From Myotis daubentonii (Eukaryota > Chordata > Mammalia > Chiroptera > Vespertilionidae): DNA of 64,000 nt. Location: positions 54,149,408 to 54,213,407 of the forward strand of contig NC_081848.1 in the NCBI RefSeq assembly GCF_963259705.1. Direction: 5' to 3'. A program made the translations under genes and the position numbers. The notes under the pieces are model-generated. The model was not told the origin of the DNA. It saw nothing but the letters and a program-made list of their open reading frames with translations, and did not search any database. Of this stretch, positions 1 to 10,509 are shown one piece after another (within the stretch, counting starts at the first letter, position 1; the number at the start of each line of letters is the position of its first letter).

Positions 1-1784
1 CCCTACACATGTGGCTCGGAGGAGAGAAGACAGTGTAGAGGTGAAGGAAGAACGGATCGATAATCCCAAGATTGTTTTCTTTCTTCGATGCTCAGTTTCC
101 CCATTTGTCACGCTTGCCAGATTCTCTTTAAGGTGTGCTTCAGCTCTTGTTCTTCTGCCTTCTCCATTTCCTCATTCCTTCTCTGCCTTCCAGATGGCCT
201 TGCATGGAGACCAAAATCAGATGCTTCCCTGTCTCCACGTGTCTTTATAGTGCTTGAGCCCCAGCTTCTGTTCTCTCTCTTGTCCACAAACAACTCATCT
301 GCATCTCTGCTGAGGGGACGGTCATCAGCCGCTCTTAGTGCCAGGTAACCATGGATCGGCTCACAGGTGGATATCCCATCCAAAGCGGCCTGTCCATTGG
401 CCAGACAGTATCCACACGAAACTGTCGTGAAGGACCCTCTCCAGAGGAACCCACAGTAATTGGCTACGCCAGTCACATGGATTCCCTGAAGCATACAGAC
501 ATAGTTATCCACTCAATCTTGAGACTCATGGGAGCATATGGAAGCAGAGATGCTATGAACACAGGACCTCACAGCCCACGAGAGAGACCAAGAGAGAAGT
601 GGGTCCATAGGCCGTCTTGGTTTGAAGCGTGGGGAAGCTCCAGTTCTGGTCCACACTCATCCTTACAATAACCCTCTCTTGTCTTAAGATGCTCTCTGTT
701 TCTTGCCAACAATAATCTGAGTAAGACTACCTGGCTGATGTCCTTCCCACTCTTATTCACATCCTTTCATTGGTCTGTCTGGGGAGGGCCTCAGCTGCTG
801 CAACATTTCTCCTTCAGCCAGGAGACAGTAAGCGTTTGGGGAAATGAGGTGGCATATTTGACACAAGGAAGATGTGACACTGAGACTGTGTGCACCTGTG
901 CACACTCCCAGCTTTCGCTTGCTCCCACGGTCTGATACTTCGTGTATCCTCGAAACGCATTCACAACCTCAGCCGATCCCAGAGAGTCGTTAACTTGGCA
1001 GGATGTACTTGACTGTGGAAAGGTGCTCTTTGCCTTCTCACACCAGCCTTCCCGAGAATTCTTTTAAAGAAATAATATAATTGTGCCCAGAGCTGGCCCC
1101 AGGCAAGACTGGGAAGTGGGGAAAGTCAACATTTGGCTCCTTCACACCTCTCTGGGCCTGCTCCCTCCTGCTGGCTGCCAGCCGTGCCCTGCCCTGCATC
1201 TTCCCATTAAAAACTACCCTGTCTGTCCCTGGCCTCCTGAGGGCCCTGCTCTCAGCTTCAAAGATGCTGGGGGGTGGGGTGGGGGCTAAACAGGAATCTC
1301 CTAAGGGTCGGAACCTTAATCCCCAAATAATGCCAATTCTGAAAGATTACTTTGAGCAGTAAGAACGAACGCTCACCCAAAGCCAGCTCCAAGCTCCATG
1401 CTAGTCACACTGTGGGCCGGAACCTTGCTGGGGCATCCTCCGTGCTCCATTCGGCTTTTTGTTTCTGTCTTCCACGTCTCCTGCCTCCGCTGCGCATGTG
1501 ATGCACTGTCTCTCCCTTGGCCCCAGTTCTCAACACTGCAATCCTGGACAGAGTCACTCTCGTCCTGCCCCCTCCCCCATCCCTCATGCCCTCTCCAGCC
1601 CACGTCAGGTCCCTGAAGCAGCCATACCCTCATCTCACCTCATGGTCAGGAGCCCGCACTGGGGCTCCAACCAGGTCCTCCCCCAGGATCTGGACAGAAG
1701 TGACTCTAATGCAAAAATCCCAGAGTTCCGGCAGGCTTCTGGCAAAACTCTTGCATCTTACCGTGTTGGGGGTAGACTAGCTCT
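1..1784. other. Unique non-coding DNA, no gene recognised
   Basis: Mixed-composition mammalian DNA. Several short open frames occur (up to about 134 codons on the minus strand near 108-512), but none shows a domain, a plausible exon border pair or low-complexity-free coding character. I recognise no interspersed repeat here. There is no CpG-dense promoter-like stretch. Confidence 0.6.
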
Positions 1785-1932
1785 ATGCCTCATTCTCCTT
1801 ACCTGGGAAATGAAAGTAATAAAGTAGCCAGTTTATAGAATTCCTATGAGAACTAAGCACTTAATACATGTAAAAGACATGAACAGTGCCTGGCACATAA
1901 TATGTGCTCTGAAGCTTGGCTAATAGTAGGAG
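1785..1932 (-). mobile_element. MIR SINE fragment, antisense
   Basis: The order of motifs matches an antisense MIR: a 'cctcattctcc..acctgggaaatg' stretch, then 'cctatgagaactaagcacttaatacatgtaaa', then 'acagtgcctggcacataat'. MIR is an ancient tRNA-derived mammalian SINE that is no longer mobile. Edges are approximate. Confidence 0.75.
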
Positions 1933-2149
1933 CAGTAGCATGATTCACAGTGATAATAACATGTGTTAGATTCTCTGGGCCAGGCCCTGCAAGTGAACGG
2001 TGGCAGGGGCTTCCTGGGCCAGGTGGGGGCAGCAGAGAGCTATCTCATGGCAGGCTGAGACCAGTGGACAACTGGGAGTCCAAGGTGAAGGGCAGGGACC
2101 CAAGGCCAGTCACCAAGAACATGGCCAGATAAGAAATAGGGCTGGGAAG

Positions 2150-2620
2150 ACTATTCCAACAGTATTTCTGGGTTCTCTGCCTCCTGTCTTTCTTCCTCCA
2201 ATTTCCCATTTTCCCTCTGCTAGAGTGATCTTTCAAAGTTGCATTTCCAATGTGGTTACTCCCTTGATTAAAAACCCTTCAATAACTCCTCTACCCATGG
2301 GCTGGTATTCAAGGCCCTCCAAGAACTGACCACTGCATCCCAAAATCTTGCCTGAAACTCTGCTCCTCACCATCCCCCAGGGAACACACCCAAACATACC
2401 TGCAGTTTCCTTGTCTTTATTAAGGACATTTTCTGGACTTTTCTCTGCCTGTCAAAACCCTACCCTGCTTCCCACATTTAGCTCAAATGCTCCCTTTGTC
2501 AGGAAGATTTCCTGGTTTACCCGGCACCTAACTAAAAGATGTCTCTCTCTGGATCTCGCTAAGCCCTTCACATCTGACTTTCTAATATCTGTCACTGCCA
2601 TTATTCTAGAATGATAAGTG
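2150..2620 (+). mobile_element. L2 LINE 3'-region fragment
   Basis: The phrases 'ttaaaacccttcaataactcc', 'attcaaggccctccaagaactg' and 'aggaagatttcctgg' in this order are the hallmark of the L2 3' region (antique CR1-clade LINE). The coding frame is decayed. No L2 protein can be read here. Confidence 0.75.
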
Positions 2621-2649
2621 GTTACATCTCCCCTTCCCGGACACAGTGA

Positions 2650-2815
2650 TTTCTCAGAACCTGTCTCCTGTTCTGTAAAAGGGGTCGAACTGGCTTCCCT
2701 GTGGTGTGCTGAAGGGTGCAGAAAACAATGCAGGAAAAGTACCTGGACTTGGGGCTGGCACACTTAGCCAGGTTTCATCAATATCATCACTGTTATATCA
2801 CCCTCATCCTCATAA
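2650..2815 (-). mobile_element. Possible degraded MIR, antisense
   Basis: A weak match to the antisense MIR core: 'tctcctgttctgtaaaagggg' followed about 100 bases later by a 'ctggcacacttag' segment. It is diverged, and the call depends on motif order only. Confidence 0.4.
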
Positions 2816-3209
2816 TCCTCATTACAATTAGAGGGACATGCCCCCGAGTGGTCAAGGATTTGCAAATTTAAGTCCTCAGTCTGCCCCTAGACAAACTCTC
2901 ATTCACACCCAAACACAAAAGAAAGAAATCTACTCAAGACCTTTTGTGCAGTGCAGGAATGGCAAATTCGGATTATACAGAACAAGGTTTCCAGGAGCCA
3001 GAGCAACACGAGGCAGGAGAACCTCCATGGAGGAGCAGTGCGAGCACGTAAGAGAACAAACCAGCACAGTGACAAGAGAAGAAACTTTTTTTGGTTGTTT
3101 AGAAAGATAGTAATGTTTTCAATAAAAATTTCAACCGGAAATTAAAATTTAAATAACGTAAGTGCCTCCGAGAATCGAGCAGCAGCAAGCAGTCCCTTAA
3201 TGGTGCTAT

Positions 3210-3680
3210 GCACAGCCTTTATTTTTTAATGTGGAGAAGGAAAAGATTTGTCATTAAAGTTTAAAAATAATCAGAATCAAAATCCCTTTTGTTCCTGCGG
3301 GCTGGCAGAGGCAAGGGCCGACTGTGTGTGCTGAGTGGGTGTCCAGGAAACAGGAGTCATTTGTGTGCGTGTGACAGGAGTTGAGTCCAAATCTAAATTT
3401 AAGCAAGTGTTGGCCTTCTTGGAACCCATAATTTTTGGATCAATTATCCTGGACTAAGTGTCTGAGTTTCTTGCTCTTTCTCTCTCTTTCTCTCTCTCTC
3501 TGCTGCATTTAATAATTATAACACTTCAGCCAATAATTTGCCAACCAACTGCGGTGGCCTAACTGTCTGGTTCGCTCATAATTTCTGGAACTTGATACAA
3601 TCATGGCCTTTGAGCCAATTAGCGTAATATTTGGTGTGTTGGAAGTCTGGTCCCCACCCTTCCACCATCTCGCCAGGGTA
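3210..3680. other. Candidate conserved non-coding element (AT-rich, TAAT motifs)
   Basis: The stretch contains no recognised repeat except a TC-rich run at 3473-3500. It carries many homeodomain-type TAAT/ATTA cores (for example around 3510-3520, 3533 and 3618-3628) and an unusually AT-rich but non-repetitive texture. This composition is typical of developmental enhancers, but conservation itself cannot be seen from a single sequence. It is inference only. Confidence 0.3.
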
Positions 3681-3841
3681 AGAAACAAATAGCCTGTGTG
3701 TCCATCCTGCAAGAGAAGTTGTGTGTTCTCAGATCTAACCCAGCCATTGTAACCATAGATTCTGTCTATCCCTTTCCTTCCCATCTCTTGGGAAAGAAAA
3801 GCAGACTGGTGACCTGATAGGAGAGTCAGATAGCCCAACCT

Positions 3842-4088
3842 TGCCTCTCAATCAGCTGTGTGGCCTTGGCTTAGTGGCTTACCTTCTCTGAGTCTCAATT
3901 TTCTGTCTGTGAATAATATGAATTCTTGAGTTCAAATCCTGCCTCCACCACTTTCTTGCTGTGCTACATTGGGCAAATTATTTAACTTCTCTGGGCCTTA
4001 ATTTCTTCACCTGCAAAATGGAAGTGATTTAATATTAATATCATATGTAGTTTCTGAGGACTTAATGACTTAATACAAGTGAAACAAA
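3842..4088 (-). mobile_element. Two adjacent antisense MIR fragments
   Basis: The first piece (3842-3925) contains 'agctgtgtggccttggc' and 'ctctgagtctcaattttct'. The second (3930-4088) restarts the element with 'gagttcaaatcctgcctccacc' and runs through 'cacctgcaaaatggaagt' to 'gacttaatacaagtgaaa'. A repeated 5' half in the same orientation means two separate insertions or an ancient tandem duplication. Confidence 0.75.
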
Positions 4089-4114
4089 ACACATATGCAC
4101 ACAGAAACTCATAC

Positions 4115-4238
4115 ATTCCTAGAATTTAAACCCCATAAGGGCATGGCTTTATGTTTGTTTTATACCTTACTATATCCCTAGGACCTAGAATAATGTCAAT
4201 AATTTTCCATGGATGAATGAATGAAGAATGAATAGAGA
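4115..4238 (+). mobile_element. L2 LINE 3' end
   Basis: Contains the L2 terminal signature: 'ccccataagggcatgg', 'tatccctaggacctagaataatg', then the tail repeat 'gatgaatgaatgaag'. It is an old inactive fragment. Confidence 0.7.
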
Positions 4239-4483
4239 GGACCAATTTATTTTTATTTGTTCACTATTCACTCTCAGCTTATTTCCAAAACCAATTTGTC
4301 ATGGTTCACAATAAAGTCAGATTAACCGGAAAGCAATCACAATGAAACTAGGACATCATAGCCCAGAACAAGGAAGCAAGCAGCGCACACAGGTGAGCTG
4401 TCCATCCTTTCACTCGGAGCTTCCTGGCCCCCAGACTCACCAAGCAGCCACGGAGAATCCTGCCAACTCTAATATTCCAGGGG

Positions 4484-4592
4484 TCTGAGTACTGGAATTA
4501 GAACCACCGTTTCTAATTTTTGGTGTGACCTTTGGCAACTCTCCTAACCTCTCCTAAGTCTCAGTCTTTCCATCTGTAAAATGTCGAGACTA
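4484..4592 (-). mobile_element. MIR SINE fragment, antisense
   Basis: The antisense MIR core is visible: 'tgtgacctttggcaactctcc', 'agtctcagtctttccatctg' and 'taaaatgtcgag'. It is truncated on both sides. Confidence 0.7.
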
Positions 4593-5214
4593 GAACAAAG
4601 ACCCATTTCTTGAATTCTAGCCTTTCTATTAGCAACTGGGCATGGGATCTAAAGATGAAAGAGATTTGATTTCTACCATCTAAGAGTTTAAGTCCTGCAC
4701 ACATACATATGCCTCTAATTCAAGCTAGAAAATGGTATGTAACTAAGAGTGTTAGCAAAGGCTAAAGGAATGGTAAAGAAAAACAAATGTGTCTGCTTAC
4801 GAGGATTTGAAGATAGCCTTATAGAAAGCCTACAGATTGCAATGGGTCATGAAGAATATTAACAGATATTCACACAAAAAAAGAATTCCTAACAAATTGG
4901 AAGAAGATGGGAAAGGCAGGGGATATAATAGTCTAGTTTACCCAATAAAGCAAATGTGCTGGGGAGACCTGAGGGGTGGCAGATGTGTGTGCTGCTAACT
5001 CCCTGCCCTCACCTATGGCAGACCTCACTAATCAATCACAGAGCTTCATCCTGCTTAGTCAAGATGTGGCCTCGGGATCCTTCTCAACACTGTCCCAGGC
5101 AGCCACTCCCAAGTGCTCACAGTTGATCCATAGAATGAGATGTCTTTGCCCTCTTGATTTAAGGTATATATAAACCGCTAGTGAAAAGGAAGACTGTACC
5201 TACATGTAGAGGGC

Positions 5215-5720
5215 CTTTAATGTCAAGATCAAGAATATGAATAATCAAAACATTCACTTGTTCCTCCACATCCAGCTGCTCCTTACATCGGTATGATAAC
5301 CGCAGAGCTTGTGGGCAACACACATTATCATAATATATCTACACTGAGCCTGGAGGAACAGAATCCATCCCTGCCAAGGCTTGCCGCCATCCTCCGGGAC
5401 ATAATCCACCTCCCAGGCCGCACAGTGCCTGGCTTGTGCTTAAACAAGGCATGCACTGTAACAGTGTTCTCACATCACGCTGCGCGAAGGAAAACAGCGC
5501 TGGGGACCTGTGCCAAAGTTTTCAAAGGGGCTGCCCTGAAACGTAAATGTGGCCTCTGCACATTCTTCAAGCAACGCTAGTTATCATCTCGGTGGTACCA
5601 GGGCCGGCACAATTATCCTATTACTATCCAATGGCTGCCCCCGATGAATGCGCCCCTATGATGGTCCCATTTAACCTTACTCCAGGAAAAGGAAAATCTA
5701 CCGAAAGGAACGTGAAACAG
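5215..5720. other. Candidate conserved non-coding element
   Basis: About 500 bp without a recognised repeat. It has TTATCA (GATA-type) sites near 5328 and 5580, a CCAAT box near 5628, a dispersed set of CpGs, and a 95-codon plus-strand frame (5293-5580) with no recognisable domain. The intact frame and non-repetitive texture could reflect conservation of regulatory DNA. I see no consensus exon context that would make it coding. Confidence 0.3.
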
Positions 5721-6199
5721 AATTCCATGAGCTCATGTCTAGCGGGGAAAGAAAAAGGCATCTGAGGCCTGATGGGAAGTGAATCATATTGTTTCTAGGC
5801 TCCAAATGTAACCCTACTCTCCTGCCCTCCTGCAGGGGACCTCCATTCTCAGCCCCAGCCTGTGGGGGACATTCTAGCAGCAGGAAGTCCAGGCCATGGA
5901 GTGGCTGAGACCTCAGCTCCAGGCCCCTGTGTCCTTGCATGAGTTACTTTTTATATCAGCATTTTTTAAATACTCCACCTCATTACGAAAGTTTCCAGGT
6001 GGCTCACCTAAACACTTTTAACATACTAAAAGAAATGACAGTAAAACAAAAGATGCACAGGTATTAAGAAAAACAGATGAGGGGACTATAAAAGGGAGGG
6101 TTACACAAAAAGGAAACTTGAATGAGGCAAGCCATTTCATCTTCTGAGCCTCAGTCTTCACATCATGAAATTAGAAGAATACAGTAAGGCCTTAATGGT

Positions 6200-6306
6200 G
6201 TCTGTAGGTTCTGCAACTTTAAGCGAAATGATGTATAATGAAATCAATTTTACCATTTCATAACAGAATGACATTGAATGAAATGATGTTATACAAGGAC
6301 CTGCTA
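6200..6306. mobile_element. MITE-like DNA transposon remnant, copy 1
   Basis: This stretch is related to 37050-37198. Both share 'gcaactttaagcgaaatgat'-like or 'gcagcaaaatgacgta'-like openings, the phrase 'accaattttaccat' or 'atcaattttaccat', and a closing segment 'atgatgttat..aggacctgct' or 'atgatgttatttgaggaact'. The two ends of each copy are roughly inverted, as in Tigger/pogo-type MITEs. The family name is uncertain. Confidence 0.5.
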
Positions 6307-6782
6307 TACTTTATTTATGACATTGCCATGAGAACAAACAAATACTTCATAAAAGAAGAAAAATGGGTCATGAAGGGAAGATGACTGAACAGGTTGTCAG
6401 GATACTCAGGTCTAGTCTAGCTCTGCATCTGTATTGGGTGTTCCCTGAGGCCTCTCCCAGATTAAAGAGTCTCTAACTCTATGGAGGGGGGACTCTAAAG
6501 GCGTGGAGGAGCAGGAAACGCAGAAGTATGCAGTATCTTACTTCAACTCATTACTAAGGTATTATTATTGTGTCTTTGGAATAATTTTTCTTATGACTAT
6601 AATGGGGCAATTGTTGCTTTTGCAAATATCATATGAGTTTCTCTTCTGTGCCTGGTCCAGGGGAGAAACTTCCATGCAGCCGTCCTAGTCCCTGCTCAGG
6701 CCAGGCCATCAGGAGAGGTGGGAAGGACTGGCCCAGATAACTCTGATGCAAAAAAAACAAAAACAACAACAACAAACTTCTT

Positions 6783-6999
6783 TTTTTAAAATATATTTTA
6801 TTGATTTTTTTACAGAGAGGAAGGGAGAGAGATAGTTAGAAAACATCGATGAGAGAGAAACATTGATCAGCCGCCTCCTGCACATCTCCTCCTGGGGATG
6901 TGCCCGCAACCCAGGTACATGCCCTTGACCGGAATCGAACCTAGGACCTTTCAGTCCGCAGGCCGACGATCTAACCACTGAGCCAAACCGGTTTCGGCA
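6783..6999 (-). mobile_element. Ves SINE (tRNA-derived), antisense
   Basis: Read on the minus strand this is a full Ves SINE: a tRNA-like head with A-box 'TGGCTCAGTGG' and B-box 'GGTTCGATTCC', a middle 'gcaggaggcggctgatcaa', a 'tttctctctcatcgatg' segment, a CT-rich stretch and an A-rich tail. It is flanked by a perfect 12-bp target duplication AACAAACTTCTT at 6771-6782 and 7000-7011. Ves SINEs are mobilised by L1 and are characteristic of vespertilionid and related bats. The intact duplication implies a fairly young insertion. Confidence 0.93.
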
Positions 7000-7339
7000 A
7001 ACAAACTTCTTAACCCTAAAAATTTGGAGGAGGTGGTACAGGGTAGAGTACAAGATGGAGTCTGTCCTTGAGATAAAGGAAGTTTCTCTGGAAAAAGAAA
7101 TTGAGCCTGGCCCTGAGAAGATCTCTACACGTAGAGAAACAGGGGAGGATGTCTCAGGTGGAAGGGATCAGGTAGGTGGTCATACAAAACCAGAAAGCAC
7201 ATGGGGTCTGTGAGAAGAATGGACATTACTGGGTTTTTATGGGTCCACCATCAACTTCCCTTCTTTAAGTGACAGTACCTACATTTACCTTTGAGGAGTT
7301 CCTACTCTCCCACTCTCGGTCCACTTGATTTGGATAAAA

Positions 7340-7760
7340 GTGACCCCACCTCACCTATCTCCAGGGGAGACATATGGTCTAGCTCAGCCAATAAGGGTAT
7401 TGGTTTAAGACCGGGCATGTGACTCAAATAGATCCAATAAGATTCACACTGAAACTTCTGCTGGATCTACTACAAAAGAGCTCTTCCCCTCTCCTGGACC
7501 TAGATGGAATGTTAGCTGGGAGCTGTTGGTGGATATCTTACCATGAAATGAATAACCCAAGAAGGAAGTTAGTACACATAAAAGTGGTGCTGAGAAATAA
7601 AACATGGCAAATCCTCAACATTATTTGAGCACCTAGATTCAGCCATGCCTGAAAGCAATACCTCCTGGCATTTTCCAGTTTTATAAGTAGAAACCTTTTA
7701 TTCTTAAGCCAGTTTGATTTGAATTTCTATCACTAGCATCTCCAAGAAACCAATATAATA
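7340..7760 (+). mobile_element. Old interspersed repeat, probably LTR-derived
   Basis: The phrases 'tagctcagccaataaggg', 'gaataacccaagaagg' and the end 'ttaagccagtttgatttgaatttct' belong to a family common in eutherian genomes that I cannot name with certainty. No coding capacity and no target duplication were found. Confidence 0.4.
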
Positions 7761-7849
7761 TGAGGACCTGGGTTCAGATGAGCTGTCGATGTTAGCCATG
7801 GCTGATGAACTGCCACTGTAACCATTAAGTTATCTGGGTGGGCCCTGAA

Positions 7850-8190
7850 GGTAATCACAGGAGAGGAAGACGAGGGAGATTTGACTACAGAAAGGGAGAA
7901 GGCAGTGTAGTGTGAGGATGGAGGCTGAGATTGGAGCTATGCGGCCATAAGCCCAGGAATGCCGTCAGCCACCAGAAGCCGAAAGAAGCAAAAAACACAA
8001 CAACAAAAAAACAGGCTCTTCCCTGGATTCTTCAGAAAGAACTAGCCCTGCCAACACCTTGACCTTAACCCCAGTGAAACTGATTTTGGACTTACGACCT
8101 CCAGAACATGTAAGAGAATTTAAGTTATTTTAAGCCACCAAGTTTGTGACAATTTGTTACAAGCAGCACTGGGAAATGAACACAGTGACA
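7850..8190 (+). mobile_element. MaLR/MLT1-like solitary LTR fragment
   Basis: The order 'aggctgagattggagctatg', 'ggaatgccgtcagccaccag', 'aacaccttgacctt', 'ttacgacctccagaac', 'ttaagccaccaagtttgtg' and 'caagcagcactgggaaatga' matches the 3' two thirds of an old MaLR-type LTR in sense orientation. There is no internal retroviral sequence. The same family is present in antisense at 45386-45808. Confidence 0.6.
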
Positions 8191-8500
8191 TTCACACAGC
8201 CTCTTTCTTCTGGCACACCCTTTTTCTTCCTTAAAACCCACTTACTCTTTGGCTTTTAGCTTCAATTCCACCTCCTCAAGGCAGCCTCTTTTGACACCTC
8301 AGCCTCAGATTCCCCCATCGTATCCTCCCACCCCCCACCCCCACCCCCAGACTTCATAATACTTTCTGCACCTGTACTTGTTAGTGATTGTTGCTCATGT
8401 GACCAATCCAAGGGACAGGGTCCAGTATGTGTCTATCTTGTTCCCCACTGTATCCCAAGGGTCTAGCTCAGGTCCTAGTGTTATGGGTTCTCAAAAAATA

Positions 8501-9267
8501 CATGGTGGAGCAAAAGTAGTTTTACAGTTGTGATTACGTTAAACACAGATTTTATTCATGTATTATTATGTATTAACTAGGGGCCCGGTGCACGAAATTC
8601 GTGCACTGGGTGTGTGTGTGGGGGGGAGTGTCCCTCAGCTCAGCCTGCCCCCTCTCACATACTGGGAGCCCTCAGGCGTTGACCCCCATCACCCTCCAAT
8701 CACAGGATCGGCCCCTTGCCCAGGCCTGACGCCTCTGGCCTAGGCGTCCGGCCCGGGCAGTGGGGACCTGCAGCTGCAGCGGCCCCACGATCGTGGGCTT
8801 CGCTTTAGGCCCAGGCAAGGGACCCCTAGCTCCTGGGACTGCCAGCTTCGACCGTGCCCAGCTCCTATCGCTGGCTCCACCCCTACTTCCTGCTATCACT
8901 GGCCAGGGCGGAAAAGGCACCTGATTCTCCGATCATGGCTGGGGGGCAGTGCCCTGCCCCCCAGCTCTTAGCTCCCCCCTGGGTTTCTGATCACTGTCAG
9001 TGGCAGGGGGCTTCTTCCTGCTTTCCCTTTCGCCTCCCTGCATTGTGCCTACATATGCAAATTAACCGCCATCTTGTTGGCAGTTAACTGCCAATCTTAG
9101 TTGGCAGTTAACTGCCAATCTTAGTTGGCAGTTAATTTGCATATAGCCCTGATTAGCCAATGAAAAGGGTAGCTCGTATGCCAATTACCATTTTTCTCTT
9201 TTATTAGTGTTGATTATTGTATTATTTTCCATATGAACAACTGTAAACCTACTTTTGCCCAGCCCTG
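8501..9267. mobile_element. Mariner-type DNA element, host of a HeliBat
   Basis: Terminal inverted repeats related to those of the clean copy at 24165-24293: left 'CATGGTGGAGCAAAAGTAG', right end 'TACTTTTGCCCAGCCCTG'. It is flanked by TA dinucleotides (8499-8500 and 9268-9269), as expected for Tc1/mariner transposition. After removal of the HeliBat (8577-9213) only about 130 bp remain, so it is a MITE with no transposase. Confidence 0.8.
8577..9213 (-). mobile_element. HeliBat-type Helitron, non-autonomous
   Basis: On the minus strand the element opens with 'TCAACACTAATAAAAGAG' and closes with a GTGCACGAATTTCGTGCAC hairpin followed by a short GC stretch and CTAG (plus-strand CTAG at 8577-8580). 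It sits between A and T, the Helitron target, without duplication. At 637 bp it is the longest copy here. It has no Rep/helicase. Its 5' part carries two tandem copies of a perfect 18-bp palindrome (9077-9094 and 9101-9118). The GC-rich middle (about 8720-8830) is absent from the copy at 41349. Confidence 0.92.
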
Positions 9268-9277
9268 TATTTGTTGG

Positions 9278-9309
9278 AATGAATGAATGAATGAATGAAT
9301 GAATGAATA
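9278..9309. repeat. (GAAT)n tetranucleotide tract
   Basis: Seven or more near-perfect GAAT units form the expanded tail of the surrounding L2. Confidence 0.9.
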
Positions 9310-9799
9310 TATAAAGTTGCTCACAGGACTACTGGATGCTTTCAAAAGATCATGAATGTAAAGAACACGGTGGAAGGCCTAGCATATAATAAGTTCCCAG
9401 AAAGCATAGCTCCATGTGAGATCTGGGCCTTATCTGTGTGTCTTTTGAATGAAATCCCAGTTACTAAAGTTCTGAACTTAGGTAAGTCCCAGGAGGAGTG
9501 CTCTGCGGTGTCTCTTTTTCCCTAGCACTCTAAACACTTTTCCTCTTTACTGCAAATTCTGATAGGTACCCAGGTGTGATGGCCACACCCAGTATCTGAG
9601 AAAGGAAAGGATCAGGACAGTCCTGGAATACAGAGAACCACGGGGGACTTCAGCTTCTGCTTTAAGACCACAGCAGGCCCTTTGGGCCAGTTGGCTAGGC
9701 AGTTGGAATGGCTACTTCCAGCCCTTTCTCAGTCTTGGAGTGTGTGTGAGCCTGCAGCTGGGCCAGGCCCAGATGAATTCTCATCATTTCCCAGGGATC

Positions 9800-10035
9800 C
9801 TTCGGCTTGAGTTCAGTTCTCGCGCCAAGGCTCTGACAGCTTTATTAGCACCTATAATTCAATGTAAGCATCGGTGTGTTGGGAAACACTTTGAGGCTAT
9901 CTTTTAAAGTCAACTTAATTCCCTCTCAAATGCCTCTTTGTTTGCCAAAGTGCCAGCCAGAAGACTTCCAGGTAGGCAGGAGATGAGCTCCAGACAGAGG
10001 ATCAGCGGGACGTGTCTGCCGGGCGCCCAAGTCAC
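9800..10035. other. Non-repetitive DNA upstream of duplicated module A
   Basis: No recognised repeat. It contains 'ctttattagcacctataattcaatgtaag', a texture typical of conserved non-coding DNA, and runs directly into the duplicated module at 10036. No coding evidence. Confidence 0.3.
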
Positions 10036-10215
10036 TTTGCTGGTAGCTGATGTCATTTCCAGTTAGTGGACTCCTGGCAGAGGTGCCTGCAGATGCTCAG
10101 ATGACATCACTGGGGACCAGCCTGTCACCAGTGGAGATAACAAATGGAGACCAGCCTCGAGTTCCTGCTGCCCCAGGAAGTCACAATTCATTTCTTGGCT
10201 TTGCTGAGGACTCAG
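10036..10215 (+). repeat. Diverged duplicated module, copy A
   Basis: This stretch aligns colinearly with 12938-13120. By eye about 75% of about 80 aligned bases match in the core, with a 15/16 match at TGATGTCATTTCCAGT. Weaker similarity extends to 'ttcatttcttggctttgctgagg' versus 'ctcatttccctagcctttcagagg'. Copy A contains two inverted 9-mers, TGATGTCAT at 10048-10056 and ATGACATCA at 10101-10109. These resemble CRE/ATF-type half-palindromes. It may be a duplicated regulatory element or an unrecognised ancient transposon. Confidence 0.65.
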
Positions 10216-10509
10216 AGAGTAGACACCCTGTTTCCCACCCTGGCCAAGCCTCAGCGAGCCAGTACACACCCTCCTGCTGTCTGCTTTTCTTAAACAAAAC
10301 ACAGTGGGACGTTCTGAGCTCACCCAACAGTGTTCTTGGCGACTCTGTAATCATAGACACTGGACAAGCTCTATTGGTCATCCACTCAGCACCATTTGCC
10401 CTTCTTTCTGAGCTAGTAGAACCCAATTTTGCTCACATATGCACCCTTCTCTAGGAGAGACTGGTCCATTCCCATCCTCACCAGGTAGATCCTCATGGGT
10501 CTAAGCCAT

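Larger units (their letters stand above)
8185..9310 (+). mobile_element. L2 LINE 3' end, split by younger insertions
   Basis: The left part (8185-8500) carries L2 phrases such as 'acctcctcaaggcagcctct' and 'ttgttccccactgtatccc'. The right part (9268-9310) resumes with the 'tttgttggaatgaatgaatg' tail repeat. The 767-bp gap between them is a mariner-type element that itself contains a HeliBat. This makes the L2 the oldest of three layers. Confidence 0.75.

Noticed and set aside
5293..5580. 95-codon frame considered as a possible exon
   Set aside because: Non-repetitive and intact, but there is no convincing splice-site pair and no recognisable protein family. Kept only as a candidate conserved non-coding block.
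6783..6999. tRNA gene suggested by A- and B-box sequences
   Set aside because: The tRNA-like heads of this and the other seven copies belong to Ves SINEs with SINE bodies, tails and target duplications. They are not functional tRNA genes.
8640..8960. CpG-rich segment as a gene promoter
   Set aside because: It lies entirely inside a HeliBat and is part of the transposon body. No transcript evidence. Helitron gene capture could not be shown because no host-gene fragment was recognised in it.
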